Part shown: piece after piece, positions 33,712-43,737 of the stretch
Position numbering within the stretch: position 1 is the stretch's first letter
How the letters are laid out: each line of letters starts with the position of its first letter
NCBI RefSeq assembly: GCF_009193155.1
Contig: NZ_VUKD01000004.1
Coordinates: forward strand, 1-64,000
Length of the DNA stretch: 64,000 nucleotides
Direction: 5' to 3'
From: Georgenia subflava
GTDB lineage: Bacteria; Actinomycetota; Actinomycetes; Actinomycetales; Actinomycetaceae
Made by a program: the position numbers and the translations under genes
Notes under the pieces: model-generated
Databases searched by the model: none
Told to the model about the DNA's origin: nothing
What the model saw: the letters and a program-made list of their open reading frames with translations, nothing else

Positions 33712-34890
33712 TCAGGACGCGCTGCGCGCGGCGGTCAGGGCCGCGCCCATCTGCTCGACGGCCCGGCGTAGGATCGGCCGCGGCGTCGCCATGACGATGC
33801 GCACGAACCCTGCGCCGGCCTCGCCGCACGAGATCCCGTCGGTCAGGGCGACGCCGGCCTCGCGGCGGAAGAAGGACGCCGCGGAGCCCTCCAGGCCGAG
33901 GCCACGGCAGTCCAGCCACGCGATGTAGGTGCCCTCGGTGCGCGAGAGCACGGCCCCGGGCAGATGCTCGGCGACGAGCTCGGCCAGGAGGTCCCGGTTG
34001 CCGCGCAGGTAGTCCACGACCTCGGCGAGCCAGCCGCCGTCGTCGGTGTAGACGGCCGTGGCGGCTCGTGCGCCGAGCAGCCCGACGGTGTCCGAGACGT
34101 CCGCCGCATAGGGGGCGAACGCCTCGGCGTCGGCGTCGTTCGACAGGACCATCTGCCCGCACTTCAGACCGGGCACGTTCCATCCCTTCGACGCCGCGAC
34201 AGCGGTGACGGTGTGCCCGGCGGTCCGCTCGTCCAGCGAGGCGTAGGGGACGTGGGGGAGGTCGTCGAGCAGGATCGGGGCGTGGATCTCGTCGGAGAAC
34301 ACCCGGCCGCCGTGGCGGTCGACGACCTCCGCGACGGCGAGCAGCTCCTCGCGGGTCAGGACCCGCCCCACCGGGTTCCACGGGTTGCACAGCACCAGCA
34401 GGCCGGCCCCGGCGGCGAACGCGGCGTCGATGCCGGCCAGGTCAAGGGTGTACCGGCCGTCGTCGTCGAGGAGGCTGGGCACCTCGACCACCTCGCGACC
34501 GGCGGCCGGGACGACTGTGAGGAAGGGCATGTACGCCGGCGTCGGCACGATGACGGCGGAGCCGGGCGCGGTGAAGTGCCGGATCGTCTCGCGCATGACC
34601 GAGAGCACGTCGGGCAGCAGGTGCACCCGGTCGGCGGGGACGTCCCAGCCCACGGTGCTCGCCAGCCAGCCCGCGCAGGCGGCCCGCGCCGCGTGACGCT
34701 CGTGCAGGGGCAGGTAGCCCAGGGCGCCGTCGTCGGCCGCACGTCGCACCACGTCCTGGACGACCGGCGGGACCCCGAAGTCCATCTCGGCGACGAAGGC
34801 GCCGATGCAGTCCGGGAACATCGCCCACTTCGTGCCCCCGGCCGCGCGCAGGTCCTCGATGGTGATGTCGTCGAAGCTCGTCGTGCTCAC
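33712..34890 (-). CDS. PatB/MalY-type aminotransferase / C-S lyase
   Basis: 392 aa fold-type I PLP enzyme. [16 protein letters not shown] near 185 and the PLP lysine near 232 in [15 protein letters not shown] are as in PatB/MalY cystathionine beta-lyases. It probably cleaves cystathionine or cysteine conjugates. The GTG start at 34890 is divergent from gltX, with 108 bp between starts. Confidence 0.87.
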   Translation of the reverse strand: MSTTSFDDITIEDLRAAGGTKWAMFPDCIGAFVAEMDFGVPPVVQDVVRRAADDGALGYLPLHERHAARAACAGWLASTVGWDVPADRVHLLPDVLSVMRETIRHFTAPGSAVIVPTPAYMPFLTVVPAAGREVVEVPSLLDDDGRYTLDLAGIDAAFAAGAGLLVLCNPWNPVGRVLTREELLAVAEVVDRHGGRVFSDEIHAPILLDDLPHVPYASLDERTAGHTVTAVAASKGWNVPGLKCGQMVLSNDADAEAFAPYAADVSDTVGLLGARAATAVYTDDGGWLAEVVDYLRGNRDLLAELVAEHLPGAVLSRTEGTYIAWLDCRGLGLEGSAASFFRREAGVALTDGISCGEAGAGFVRIVMATPRPILRRAVEQMGAALTAARSAS

Positions 34891-34998
34891 GTGTCCTCCG
34901 TCTCGCTCCGCCCCGTGTCGGCCGGCCGTCCCGACGCTACCGCGCGCACGACGGCGTGGCCCGGCCCTCTCACGGCCGCGACTACGCTGGTGGCCACC

Positions 34999-36531
34999 AT
35001 GACCGAGAACCTCGCACCAGTCCGCGCCGACGCCCCCACCGGCTCCGCCGTCCGGGTCCGCTTCTGCCCCTCGCCCACCGGCACCCCGCACGTCGGCCTG
35101 ATCCGCACGGCCCTGTTCAACTGGGCGCACGCCCGGCACGTCGGCGGCACCTTCGTCTTCCGCATCGAGGACACCGATCCCGCGCGCGACTCCGAGGAGA
35201 GCTACCACCAGCTTCTCGACGCCCTGCGGTGGCTGGGGCTCGACTGGGACGAGGGCGTGGAGATCGGCGGGCCGTACGGGCCCTACCGCCAGTCCGAGCG
35301 GATGGACGTCTACCGCGACGTCGCGGGGAAGCTTCTCGCCGCCGGGCACGCGTACGAGTCCTTCTCCACGACCGAGGAGATCGAGGCCCGGCACCGTGCC
35401 GCGGGCCGTGACCCGAAGCTGGGCTACGACGGGTACGACCGCGACCTGACCGACGAGCAGAGGGCTGCCTACCGGGCCGAGGGGCGCGAGCCCGTGCTGC
35501 GCGTGCGCATGCCCGACACGGACGTCACCTTCACCGACCTGGTGCGCGGGGACGTGACGTTCAAGGCCGGCTCCATCCCGGACTTCGTCATCGTCCGCGC
35601 CAACGGCTTCCCGCTGTACACGCTGACCAACCCGGTCGACGACGCCCTCATGCAGATCACCCACGTGCTGCGCGGCGAGGACCTGCTCTCCTCCACCCCG
35701 CGCCAGGTGGTCCTCTACCAGGCGCTGATCGATGTCGGCGTCGCCTCGCTCGTGCCTGTCTTCGGGCACCTGCCCTACGTGCTCGGGGAGGGGAACAAGA
35801 AGCTCTCGAAGCGCGACCCGGAGTCCAACCTCTTCCTGCACCGGGAGCGCGGGTTCACCCCGGAGGGGCTGCTCAACTACCTGGCGCTGCTCGGGTGGGG
35901 CATCTCGCCGGACAACGACATCTTCTCCAAGGACGAGATGGTCGCCGCGTTCGACGTCGCCGACGTCAACCCCAACCCGGCGCGCTTCGACCTGAAGAAG
36001 GCCGAGGCGATCAACGCCGCGCACCTGCGCATGCTCGCCCCTGAGGACCTGCGCGCCCGCGTGGTGCCCTACCTCCACGCCGAGGGCCTCGTCTCCGCCG
36101 TGTCCTACGACGACCTCGACGCCCGCGAGCAGGATCTGCTGACGCGGGCGACGCCCCTCGTCCAGGAGCGGATGACCCTGCTCGGCGAGGCGCCCGGGAT
36201 GCTCGGGTTCCTCTTCCGCGCCGACGCCGACCTGGTCGTCGAGCCCGACGCGCTGAAGGCCTTGCGCGCCGAGGCGCCCCAGGTGCTGGACGCTGCTCTC
36301 GGCGCGCTGGAGCCGCTCGGCGAGTTCACGACGGCGGGCGTCGAGGCTGCGCTGCGCGAGGCCGTCGTCGAGGGGCTCGGCATCAAGCCACGACTCGCCT
36401 TCGGGCCGTTGCGCACGGCGGTGACCGGCCGTCGCGTCTCGCCGCCGCTCTTCGAGTCCATGGAGATCCTCGGGCGCGAGTCCTCCCTCGCCCGGCTGCG
36501 GAGCCTGCGCGACGAGCTCGGCGGCTCGTAG
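34999..36531 (+). CDS. gltX: Glutamyl-tRNA synthetase
   Basis: 510 aa class I synthetase. The HIGH equivalent is in [11 protein letters not shown] (about 25-35), the KMSKS equivalent is KLSKR near 268, with an anticodon-binding C-terminal domain. It charges tRNA-Glu; actinobacteria usually use it non-discriminately for tRNA-Gln as well. Both tRNA-Gln and two tRNA-Glu genes lie 1.7-2.2 kb downstream. ATG at 34999, with TACGCT 10 nt upstream giving a very short leader at most. Confidence 0.96.
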   Translation: MTENLAPVRADAPTGSAVRVRFCPSPTGTPHVGLIRTALFNWAHARHVGGTFVFRIEDTDPARDSEESYHQLLDALRWLGLDWDEGVEIGGPYGPYRQSERMDVYRDVAGKLLAAGHAYESFSTTEEIEARHRAAGRDPKLGYDGYDRDLTDEQRAAYRAEGREPVLRVRMPDTDVTFTDLVRGDVTFKAGSIPDFVIVRANGFPLYTLTNPVDDALMQITHVLRGEDLLSSTPRQVVLYQALIDVGVASLVPVFGHLPYVLGEGNKKLSKRDPESNLFLHRERGFTPEGLLNYLALLGWGISPDNDIFSKDEMVAAFDVADVNPNPARFDLKKAEAINAAHLRMLAPEDLRARVVPYLHAEGLVSAVSYDDLDAREQDLLTRATPLVQERMTLLGEAPGMLGFLFRADADLVVEPDALKALRAEAPQVLDAALGALEPLGEFTTAGVEAALREAVVEGLGIKPRLAFGPLRTAVTGRRVSPPLFESMEILGRESSLARLRSLRDELGGS

Positions 36532-36605
36532 CCGACCGCCTGAGCTCGTCGGTGCGGCCGGCTCGCCGGCTCGTCCGCCCTGAGCTCGTCTGCGCGTGAC
36601 GACGT

Positions 36606-37211
36606 TCAGCGCACGGCGGCGTCCCAGCGCCAGGACGAGAGCCTCCCGTGCCCGGCCAGCTCTGCCCGGCCGGTCTGCCACAGCAGGACCTCCTGGGGGC
36701 TGCCCGCGTCGGGCGACCCCGGAAAGAGGCGTGCCAGGACGCCCTCGCACAGGTCCTCCGGGAGGTCGGCGACCTCGTCGTCGAGTGCGCTGAGCACGTC
36801 CCAGCCGTGCACGATCACCTCGAGCACCGACATCGCCGCGAAACCACGCGGGTCGGAGTCCCCGTACGGGTGGTAGGCCCGCGCGGTGCCGGGCTGGAGC
36901 TGCACCTGGGCGGCCATCAGCTCGGCCATCGCCTCCAGGGACGCGGCCATGCCCGCGACGCCGGCCCCGCGGTCGACCCGCGTGATGCCGTCGCTGCCGT
37001 CGGCCGCCATCAGGGGGAGGTAGTCGTCCTGGACGTGGCCGGCTACCTGGAGGGCGAAGGCGAGGAGGTCGTCGAGCGCGTGCTCGAGGGTGTACCAGCA
37101 GGTCCACTCCAGCCCGTGCGCGGGCTGGTCGTAGTCGTAGTCCTCGGTGGGGCGTGCCCGCAGCTCATTGGCGAGCCACTGGGCGGCATGGCGCACGTCG
37201 TCGGGATCCAT
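36606..37211 (-). CDS. DinB-fold, maleylpyruvate isomerase-type protein
   Basis: About 201 aa. The metal-binding DinB four-helix pattern is seen with HALDDLLAFALQVAGH near 42 and LEVIVHGWDVLSAL near 135, as in mycothiol-dependent maleylpyruvate isomerase relatives. The substrate is unknown; many use mycothiol as cofactor. Two starts are possible, GTG 37235 and ATG 37211. The ATG is chosen because similarity to relatives begins there (MDPDDVRHAAQWL). Monocistronic on the minus strand. Confidence 0.7.
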   Translation of the reverse strand: MDPDDVRHAAQWLANELRARPTEDYDYDQPAHGLEWTCWYTLEHALDDLLAFALQVAGHVQDDYLPLMAADGSDGITRVDRGAGVAGMAASLEAMAELMAAQVQLQPGTARAYHPYGDSDPRGFAAMSVLEVIVHGWDVLSALDDEVADLPEDLCEGVLARLFPGSPDAGSPQEVLLWQTGRAELAGHGRLSSWRWDAAVR

Positions 37212-37325
37212 GCCTCGGAACGCTATCGCTCGCACCTGCTCGGGTGCACCGCCGGAGCCGGTGCACTTCCCGAGCGGGGTCGGCCCGCCGCCCGGGCCGA
37301 CACCGCGCGCGGCGCGCCGAGCGAC

Positions 37326-37976
37326 TCAGAAGCTGGTGGCCGTGGTGCCGTGCAGCGTGGTGCCCGAGACGAAGGTGTCCCAGGCGGCCTCGTCGAGGGT
37401 GCCCGCGGGGCAGATGTTCACGATCCCGACGAGCACCTGGTCGGCGGATGCGGCGCGCAGGAGCATCTTCACGTCCATCTGTGCCTCTCCCGCGGTGACG
37501 GTGAGGGAGACCTCGCGGGCGTCCATCGCGCCGGCGTCGGTGTTGAGGGTGACGTCCTCGCGGCCCGTCTCGGTGGACTCGCCGAGGGCGCCGGTCGCGT
37601 TCTCGATCGCCGTGTCGGTGTAGGTCGAGTCGTCGATGCCGGCGTCGGGGATGATCTCGTGCGTCAGCTGGATGACGCACGCGAGCGTACTGTTTTCGAG
37701 CTGGACCACCGTCTCGGTCGGCGGGTTCTCCGAGAGGGTGTACCCCTCGGCCTCCGGGTGGTCCCAGGTGACCACGGCGGGCTCAGCGGCCGCGGGCTCC
37801 TCGGTCTGCTCGGCCGAGGTGGTCTCCGCACCGGTCGGCTCCTCGGTTCCGGTCGCCGTCGTGGGCTCCTCCGCGGGCGCCGGTGCGGGGTCCTCGCCGC
37901 ACGCGGCGAGCGTGACGGTGAGCGCGGCTGCGGCGAGCAGGGCCGCGGTGCGTGAGCGAGTGACGGAGCGAGCCAT
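37326..37976 (-). CDS. Secreted lipoprotein, unknown function
   Basis: 216 aa. Signal peptide with lipobox LAAC (Cys about 26), an acidic Ala/Pro/Glu/Thr linker (about 28-65), and a globular domain of about 150 residues with three cysteines. No known family was recognised. The ATG at 37976 is supported by GGGGGA upstream on the minus strand; longer in-frame starts upstream lack a signal peptide. Confidence 0.75.
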   Translation of the reverse strand: MARSVTRSRTAALLAAAALTVTLAACGEDPAPAPAEEPTTATGTEEPTGAETTSAEQTEEPAAAEPAVVTWDHPEAEGYTLSENPPTETVVQLENSTLACVIQLTHEIIPDAGIDDSTYTDTAIENATGALGESTETGREDVTLNTDAGAMDAREVSLTVTAGEAQMDVKMLLRAASADQVLVGIVNICPAGTLDEAAWDTFVSGTTLHGTTATSF

Positions 37977-38206
37977 GGTGAGTCCCCCTGGTGGTGTGGA
38001 TGTTGTCCTGAACGTATCCGCCGCCGAGCTCGTGAGCGCCATCGGGACGATGGGGAGAGTTCCCCTTGTGGGTTGCCCCACACATCGAGGACCGATGGCG
38101 GGTGAGGTCGCTCACGGTGGGCGTTCCGGGTTTGGTCAGCGCGACTCGCTCGGGTAGTGTTCTTCGACGGTACGACCCCCGCGGAACGGCGGCGGTTATA
38201 CCCCCT

Positions 38207-38278
38207 TGGGGTATGGTGTAATTGGCAGCACGACTGGTTCTGGTCCAGTTAGTCTAGGTTCGAGTCCTGGTACCCCAG
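38207..38278 (+). tRNA. tRNA-Gln (anticodon CTG)
   Basis: 72 nt cloverleaf. Acceptor tggggta pairs with taccccA; the anticodon stem actgg/ccagt encloses ttCTGgt; T-arm ggttcgagtcc. The CCA end is not fully encoded. Confidence 0.93.
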
Positions 38279-38325
38279 CAGTGGTCGGCACGTCAGTGCG
38301 GGCCACCCGGCACCTCAGGTGCCGA

Positions 38326-38398
38326 GCCCCCATCGTTTAGTGGCCTAGGACACCGCCCTCTCACGGCGGCGGCGCCGGTTCGAATCCGGCTGGGGGTA
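38326..38398 (+). tRNA. tRNA-Glu (anticodon CTC), copy 1
   Basis: 73 nt. Acceptor gccccca pairs with tgggggt; anticodon stem ccgcc/ggcgg with loop ctCTCac; T-arm gccggttcgaatccggc. Confidence 0.95.
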
Positions 38399-38404
38399 CC
38401 GCAA

Positions 38405-38437
38405 GATGGCTCCGTACCGGTCGGGTACGGAGCCATC
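38405..38437 (+). terminator. Hairpin after tRNA-Glu copy 1
   Basis: A perfect 14-bp stem (38405-38418 with 38424-38437), 5-nt loop, starting 7 nt after the tRNA. Confidence 0.75.
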
Positions 38438-38642
38438 GGTCGTTTCGGCGCCGTAACGTCGCCGCGCGTGCGCCGCAGGGGGTCGCCTGCGCGCGCGCCA
38501 GGGGGTTGGCCTGCGTGTGCCGCGGGGGTCGGCGTGTGCGTGACGTCACAGGAGTCGGAGGGCATCCCGGGTCGAGGCCTGGTCGGACCCTCTGGTAGTG
38601 TCTTCCACGGCCGCCGCGAGGTAGCCGAAAACTGCACAACAG

Positions 38643-38715
38643 GCCCCCATCGTTTAGCGGCCTAGGACACCGCCCTCTCACGGCGGCGGCGCCGGTTCGA
38701 ATCCGGCTGGGGGTA
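38643..38715 (+). tRNA. tRNA-Glu (anticodon CTC), copy 2
   Basis: 73 nt, identical to copy 1 except for one base in the D-loop region (tagtgg versus tagcgg). Same CTC anticodon. Confidence 0.95.
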
Positions 38716-38722
38716 CAAGCTG

Positions 38723-38754
38723 AGAGGCCCTCACCCGCACGGGTGAGGGCCTCT
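38723..38754 (+). terminator. Terminator after tRNA-Glu copy 2
   Basis: A perfect 14-bp stem (38723-38736 with 38741-38754) and GCAC loop, 8 nt after the tRNA, with a short T run. Confidence 0.85.
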
Positions 38755-38783
38755 TGCGTGCTCCTGACGGTCCCACGTCTCCC

Positions 38784-38852
38784 GTGGTGGCGCCCCGCCG
38801 TCGTGGTGCGCCCGCCGTCGTGGTGCGACCCGCCGGCGTGGTGGCGACCCGC
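38784..38852. repeat. 17-19-bp tandem repeat after the tRNAs
   Basis: Four imperfect copies of cgtggtgcgcccgccgt. Confidence 0.75.
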
Positions 38853-38926
38853 CTTGTCCCTCACCGGCGACGGCGAAGGGCTCCCACCCGGCCGGCGAGA
38901 CGACGACGCCGGCCGGAGAGACGACG

Positions 38927-38959
38927 AAGGGCTCCCTCTCCGCCGGGGAGGGAGCCCTT
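38927..38959. terminator. Hairpin between tRNA region and iclR-type gene
   Basis: A 12-bp perfect stem (38927-38938 with 38948-38959), 12 nt beyond the stop of the minus-strand regulator, and positioned to end transcription from both sides. Confidence 0.7.
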
Positions 38960-38971
38960 CTTGTCGGTACC

Positions 38972-39694
38972 TCAGCCCTCCTCGGTGCGCTTGAGCACCT
39001 CGGTGAGCCGGTTGGCGGCGGCGACGACGGCGGCCGCGTGCAGCCGCCCGGGCTGGCGACCCATGCGCTCGATCGGGCCGGAGACCGATACGGCGGCGAG
39101 CACACGCCCCGACGGGCCGCGGACCGGCGCCGAGATCGATGCCACGCCCGGCTCGCGCTCGGCAACCGACTGTGCCCACCCACGCCGGCGTACGGCGGAG
39201 AGCATGGTGGCGGTGAAGTTCGCGCCGTGCAGGCCGCGGTGGAGGCGGTCCGGCTCCTCCCAGGCGAGCAGCACCTGGGCGGCCGAGCCGGCCAGCATGC
39301 TCAGGGTCGCCCCGACCGGGATGGAGTCGCGCAGACCCATCGGACGCTCCGCGGCGGCGACGCAGATTCGCTGGTCGCCCTGGCGCCGGTAGAGCTGCGC
39401 GCTCTCGTTGGTGTGGTCGCGCAGCGCGGTGAGCACCGGCGTGGCCGCGGCGAGCAGCCGGTCCTCGCCGGCGGCGGAGGCGAGCTCCGCGAGGCGGGGG
39501 CCGAGGATGAACCGTCCCTGCATGTCGCGTGCGACGAGACGATGGTGCTCCAGCGCGACGGCGAGGCGGTGCGCCGTCGGGCGGGCGAGATGGGTGGCGC
39601 TCACAAGCTGGGCAAGGGTGGCTGGCCCGGCCTCTAGCGCACCGAGAACCGTGGCGGCCTTGTCAAGCACGCCGACTCCGCTAGAGTTGTCCAT
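38972..39694 (-). CDS. IclR-type transcriptional regulator of leucine genes (LtbR/NdgR-like)
   Basis: 240 aa. An N-terminal winged helix (about 10-65, [20 protein letters not shown]...[14 protein letters not shown]) and a C-terminal IclR effector domain. Its place divergent from leuCD matches LtbR of Corynebacterium and NdgR of Streptomyces, which control leucine and other amino acid genes. ATG 39694 has CAGTAT 6 nt upstream (leaderless), and a 21-bp palindrome lies directly behind that box, so it should regulate itself as well as leuCD. Confidence 0.9.
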   Translation of the reverse strand: MDNSSGVGVLDKAATVLGALEAGPATLAQLVSATHLARPTAHRLAVALEHHRLVARDMQGRFILGPRLAELASAAGEDRLLAAATPVLTALRDHTNESAQLYRRQGDQRICVAAAERPMGLRDSIPVGATLSMLAGSAAQVLLAWEEPDRLHRGLHGANFTATMLSAVRRRGWAQSVAEREPGVASISAPVRGPSGRVLAAVSVSGPIERMGRQPGRLHAAAVVAAANRLTEVLKRTEEG

Positions 39695-39706
39695 GGGTCG
39701 ATACTG

Positions 39707-39727
39707 GCATCTCAGTGGCTGAGATGC
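39707..39727. promoter_or_regulatory. Palindromic operator between iclR-type gene and leuC
   Basis: Perfect inverted repeat: GCATCTCAG (39707-39715), 3-nt spacer, then its reverse complement (39719-39727). It abuts the -10 box of the regulator (39701-39706) and lies 57 nt before leuC. Confidence 0.75.
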
Positions 39728-39784
39728 AAATGTCGAGGTCAAGCCACGAAGAGCACGACGAGAAGCCGAGGAAGAGAGAACGCG

Positions 39785-41218
39785 ATGAGCGGAACGCTGG
39801 CCGAGAAGGTCTGGGACGCGCACGTGGTGCGCAAGGGCACCGACGGTGCTCCGGACCTGCTCTACATCGACCTGCACCTGGTGCACGAGGTCACCAGCCC
39901 GCAGGCGTTCGAGGGACTCCGTCTCGCCGGGCGGACCGTCCGTCGCCCGGACCTGACGATCGCGACCGAGGACCACAACACCCCGACGCTCAACATCGAC
40001 CGGCCGATCGCCGACCCCACCAGCCGCACGCAGATCCAGACGCTGCGCAACAACGCCGAGGAGTTCGGCATCCGGCTGCACTCCCTGGGCGACGCCGACC
40101 AGGGCATCGTGCACGTCGTCGGCCCGCAGCTGGGTCTGACGATGCCGGGTCTGACGGTGGTCTGCGGCGACTCCCACACGTCGACCCACGGCGCCTTCGG
40201 GGCGCTCGCCTTCGGTATCGGCACCTCCGAGGTCGAGCACGTCCTCGCCACCCAGACGCTGCCCCTGGCGCCGTTCAAGACCATGGCGATCAACGTCGAC
40301 GGAGCGCTGCGCGAGGGCACGACCGCCAAGGACATCATCCTGGCCGTCATCGCCAAGATCGGCACCGGCGGCGGTCAGGGCTACGTCCTGGAGTACCGCG
40401 GCGAGGCGATCCGCTCGCTGTCGATGGAAGCACGCATGACCATCTGCAACATGTCCATCGAGGCCGGTGCCCGCGCGGGCATGATCGCCCCCGACGAGAC
40501 CACCTTCGAGTACATCAAGGGTCGTCCGCACGCCCCCGAGGGTGCCGCCTGGGACGCGGCGGTGGAGCACTGGCGGTCGCTGCGTTCCGACGACGACGCC
40601 GTCTTCGACGCCGAGGTCACCCTGGACGCGGGCAGCCTCGAGCCCTTCGTCACCTGGGGCACCAACCCGGGGCAGGGCCTGCCGCTCTCGGCCACCGTCC
40701 CGGACCCCGTCGACATCGCCGACGAGGGCGAGCGCAAGGCCGCCGAGCGCGCCCTGGAGTACATGGCGCTGAACCCCGGCACGCCGTTGCGCGAGATCGC
40801 CGTCGACACCGTCTTCATCGGCTCGTGCACCAACGGTCGGATCGAGGACCTGCGCGCCGTCGCGGACATCGTCAAGGGACAGAAGAAGAACGACGACGTA
40901 CGCGTCCTCGTCGTACCGGGCTCGGCCCGCGTGCGGCTGCAGGCCGAGGCCGAGGGGCTGGACCAGGTCTTCCTCGACTTCGGGGCCGAGTGGCGCAACG
41001 CCGGCTGCTCCATGTGCCTGGGCATGAACCCCGACCAGCTCAAGCCGGGCGAGCGGGCCGCCTCGACGTCGAACCGCAACTTCGAGGGGCGTCAGGGCAA
41101 GGGCGGACGCACGCACCTCGTCTCCCCGCTGGTCGCTGCCGCCACCGCCATCCGCGGCACGCTGTCCGCGCCGTCGGACCTGGCGAACTCGCCGGCCGCC
41201 GAGCCCGTCAACGCCTGA
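39785..41218 (+). CDS. leuC: 3-isopropylmalate dehydratase, large subunit
   Basis: 477 aa aconitase-type enzyme binding a 4Fe-4S cluster. Motifs [20 protein letters not shown] near 126, FIGSCTNGR near 346 and GCSMCLGM near 406 carry the cluster cysteines. With LeuD it isomerises 2- to 3-isopropylmalate and, in the citramalate route, citramalate to 3-methylmalate. ATG 39785, 57 nt after a palindromic operator. Operon with leuD. Confidence 0.97.
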   Translation: MSGTLAEKVWDAHVVRKGTDGAPDLLYIDLHLVHEVTSPQAFEGLRLAGRTVRRPDLTIATEDHNTPTLNIDRPIADPTSRTQIQTLRNNAEEFGIRLHSLGDADQGIVHVVGPQLGLTMPGLTVVCGDSHTSTHGAFGALAFGIGTSEVEHVLATQTLPLAPFKTMAINVDGALREGTTAKDIILAVIAKIGTGGGQGYVLEYRGEAIRSLSMEARMTICNMSIEAGARAGMIAPDETTFEYIKGRPHAPEGAAWDAAVEHWRSLRSDDDAVFDAEVTLDAGSLEPFVTWGTNPGQGLPLSATVPDPVDIADEGERKAAERALEYMALNPGTPLREIAVDTVFIGSCTNGRIEDLRAVADIVKGQKKNDDVRVLVVPGSARVRLQAEAEGLDQVFLDFGAEWRNAGCSMCLGMNPDQLKPGERAASTSNRNFEGRQGKGGRTHLVSPLVAAATAIRGTLSAPSDLANSPAAEPVNA

Positions 41219-41235
41219 GGTAGGAGAGAACGACC

Positions 41236-41919
41236 ATGGAGAAGTTCACCCAGCACACAGGCGTCGGCGTCCCGCTGCGCCGCAGCAACGTCGACACCGA
41301 CCAAATCATCCCGGCTGTCTACCTCAAGCGCGTCACCCGCACCGGCTTCGAGGACGCGCTCTTCGCGGCCTGGCGCGGCGACCCCGACTTCGTCCTGAAC
41401 CAGCCTGCCTACGCAAGCGGCTCGGTGCTCGTGGCCGGCCCCGACTTCGGCACCGGCTCCTCGCGCGAGCACGCCGTCTGGGCGCTGAAGGACTACGGCT
41501 TCCGGGTCGTCCTCGCACCGCGCTTCGCCGACATCTTCCGCGGCAACTCCGGCAAGCAGGGCCTGGTCGCCGGCATCATCAGCCAGGAGGACGCCGAGAT
41601 GATCTGGAAGGTGCTCGAGAACGCCCCCGGCACCGAGATCACCGTGGACCTGGAGCACAAGACGGTCGTCTGCGGCGACGTCCACGCCACCTTCGAGATC
41701 GACGACTACACGCGCTGGCGCCTGCTGGAGGGGCTCGACGACATCGGCCTGACCCTGCAGAACGAGGCCGACATCACCACCTTCGAGGCGACCCGGGCCA
41801 CCTGGCGCCCGCAGACCCTCCCGGCCAAGCACCTGCCGCCCGTGCACGTCATGGCGGCACGCCCGGTCGGCGGCGACGGCGAGGGGCTGCCCGCCCACGC
41901 CGACGCGCCGCTGGCCTGA
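41236..41919 (+). CDS. leuD: 3-isopropylmalate dehydratase, small subunit
   Basis: 227 aa, slightly long because of a ~25-residue C-terminal tail. The swivel domain has [19 protein letters not shown] near 9 and [17 protein letters not shown] near 68. Partner of LeuC; 17 nt after the leuC stop with AGGAGAG upstream. The stop lies within the first unit of a tandem repeat. Confidence 0.97.
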   Translation: MEKFTQHTGVGVPLRRSNVDTDQIIPAVYLKRVTRTGFEDALFAAWRGDPDFVLNQPAYASGSVLVAGPDFGTGSSREHAVWALKDYGFRVVLAPRFADIFRGNSGKQGLVAGIISQEDAEMIWKVLENAPGTEITVDLEHKTVVCGDVHATFEIDDYTRWRLLEGLDDIGLTLQNEADITTFEATRATWRPQTLPAKHLPPVHVMAARPVGGDGEGLPAHADAPLA

Positions 41920-42002
41920 CCGCCGCCGTCGCGGTTCGGCGCTGGCCGGACGGCCGCCGTCGCCGTTCGGTGTAGGCCTGACGGCCGCCGTCGTCCGGTG
42001 CG
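41911..42002. repeat. 31-bp tandem repeat after leuD
   Basis: Three copies of a 31-bp unit (ctggcctgacggccgccgtc...), the first overlapping the leuD stop codon. Confidence 0.8.
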
Positions 42003-42033
42003 GAACGGCGCGGCGCGGCAGTGGTGAGGCGTA

Positions 42034-42119
42034 CGTTCTCGACGACGGCGGCCGCCACGGCATGCGTTCTCGACGACGGCCGGCACGGCATGCGTTCTCG
42101 ACGACGGCGGCCGGTCGCC
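42034..42119. repeat. 28-31-bp tandem repeat before murA
   Basis: Three copies beginning cgttctcgacgacggcgg, unrelated to the array just upstream. Together they fill most of the leuD-murA gap. Confidence 0.8.
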
Positions 42120-42313
42120 AGATGCCTTCTCGCCGGCGGCGTCCGGCCACCACGTGGTCCAGACGGCGCCGCGCGGCCGCGGCTCCTGTGGCCGAGTCGA
42201 CATGCCCGCCCCTGCGCGGGTCGTCGGTGCGACACGTATCCTGGCCGAGACGCGGACCCGCCGGGTTCGCACGGACCAAGGCCCCATCAGCACCCGGGGC
42301 CGGTGAGGTGTGT

Positions 42314-43633
42314 ATGAGCGGGCTCCTGACTGTCGAGGGCGGTGTGCCCCTGAACGGTGAGATCACCGTGCGCGGGGCGAAGAACTTCGTCTCCAAGGCG
42401 ATGGTCGCCTCCCTCCTCGGTGAGGCAGCATCCGAGCTGGCGAACGTCCCGGTCATCCGGGACGTCGACGTCGTCGCCGACCTGCTGCGCCTGCACGGCG
42501 TCAACGTCGAGCACGACCGCGCGGCCGGTGTGCTCCGCCTCGACCCGAGCAACGTCGAGTCCGCACACGTGGCCGACATCGACGCCTACGCCGGCTCCTC
42601 CCGGATCCCGATCCTCTTCTGCGGGCCCCTGCTGCACCGGCTCGGCGAGGCCTTCATCCCCGACCTGGGCGGCTGCCGCATCGGCGACCGGCCGATCGAC
42701 TACCACCTGGACATCCTGCGCCAGTTCGGCGCCGTCGTGGAGAAGAAGGTCCAGGGCATCCACATCCACGCCCCGAACGGGTTGCAGGGCACCAAGATCG
42801 AGCTGCCCTACCCCTCGGTCGGTGCCACGGAGCAGACGCTCCTGACGGCCGTGCGCGCACGGGGTCTGACCGAGCTGCGCAACGCCGCCACCGAGCCCGA
42901 GATCATGGACCTGATCGCCGTCCTGCAGAAGATGGGCGCGATCATCTCGGTCGATACCGACCGCACGATCCGCATCGAGGGCGTCGAGCACCTGGGCGGC
43001 TACCGCCACACCTCGCTGGCCGACCGCATCGAGGCAGGCTCGTGGGCCTCCGCCGCCCTGGCCACCCGCGGCAACGTCTTCGTCCGCGGCGCCACCCAGC
43101 CGGAGATGACCACGTTCCTCAACACCTTCCGCAAGGTCGGTGGCGCGTTCGACGTGCAGGACGACGGGATCCGCTTCTGGCACCCCGGCGGCGACCTGCA
43201 CTCCATCGTGCTCGAGACCGACGTCCACCCCGGGTTCATGACGGACTGGCAGCAGCCGCTCGTCGTCGCGCTGACCCAGGCCAAGGGGCTGTCGATCGTG
43301 CACGAGACCGTCTACGAGAACCGGTTCGGCTTCACCGACGCGCTGCGCGGCATGGGGGCCACCATCCAGATCTACCGCGAGTGCCTCGGCGGGCTGCAGT
43401 GCCGCTTCGGCCAGCGTAACTTCAACCACTCGGCGGTCATCTCCGGCCCGACGCCGCTGCAGGCGGCAGACATCGAGGTGCCGGACCTGCGGGGCGGCTT
43501 CTCGCACCTGATCGCGGCGCTCGCGGCCGACGGCACCTCCCGCGTGCGCGGGATCGACATCATCAACCGCGGGTACGAGTCGTTCATGGACAAGCTCGAG
43601 GCGCTCGGCGCCAGGGTCACTCTGGCGCAGTAG
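42314..43633 (+). CDS. murA: UDP-N-acetylglucosamine 1-carboxyvinyltransferase
   Basis: 439 aa EPSP-synthase fold. It transfers enolpyruvate from PEP to UDP-GlcNAc, the first committed step of peptidoglycan synthesis, in the cytoplasm. The Asn-Lys pair is near 22 (GAKNFVSKAMV) and the loop cysteine near 121 in GGCRIGDRP, so the fosfomycin-sensitive Cys form. ATG 42314 with GAGGT 5 nt upstream. It lies between leuD and a DinB-like gene. Confidence 0.93.
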   Translation: MSGLLTVEGGVPLNGEITVRGAKNFVSKAMVASLLGEAASELANVPVIRDVDVVADLLRLHGVNVEHDRAAGVLRLDPSNVESAHVADIDAYAGSSRIPILFCGPLLHRLGEAFIPDLGGCRIGDRPIDYHLDILRQFGAVVEKKVQGIHIHAPNGLQGTKIELPYPSVGATEQTLLTAVRARGLTELRNAATEPEIMDLIAVLQKMGAIISVDTDRTIRIEGVEHLGGYRHTSLADRIEAGSWASAALATRGNVFVRGATQPEMTTFLNTFRKVGGAFDVQDDGIRFWHPGGDLHSIVLETDVHPGFMTDWQQPLVVALTQAKGLSIVHETVYENRFGFTDALRGMGATIQIYRECLGGLQCRFGQRNFNHSAVISGPTPLQAADIEVPDLRGGFSHLIAALAADGTSRVRGIDIINRGYESFMDKLEALGARVTLAQ

Positions 43634-43737
43634 CCCGACGCCGGAGCCGGCTCGCACAGACCCCGACCGTGAACGCGTCGGCCCCGGCTCACCGCGGCGA
43701 CCGTGCACGTCGTCGGGGCGGGCAGCACACTGGTGGC

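Noticed and set aside
38281-38642. Recent segmental duplication containing the two tRNA-Glu genes
   Set aside because: Similarity stops at the tRNA boundaries; flanking DNA and hairpins differ.
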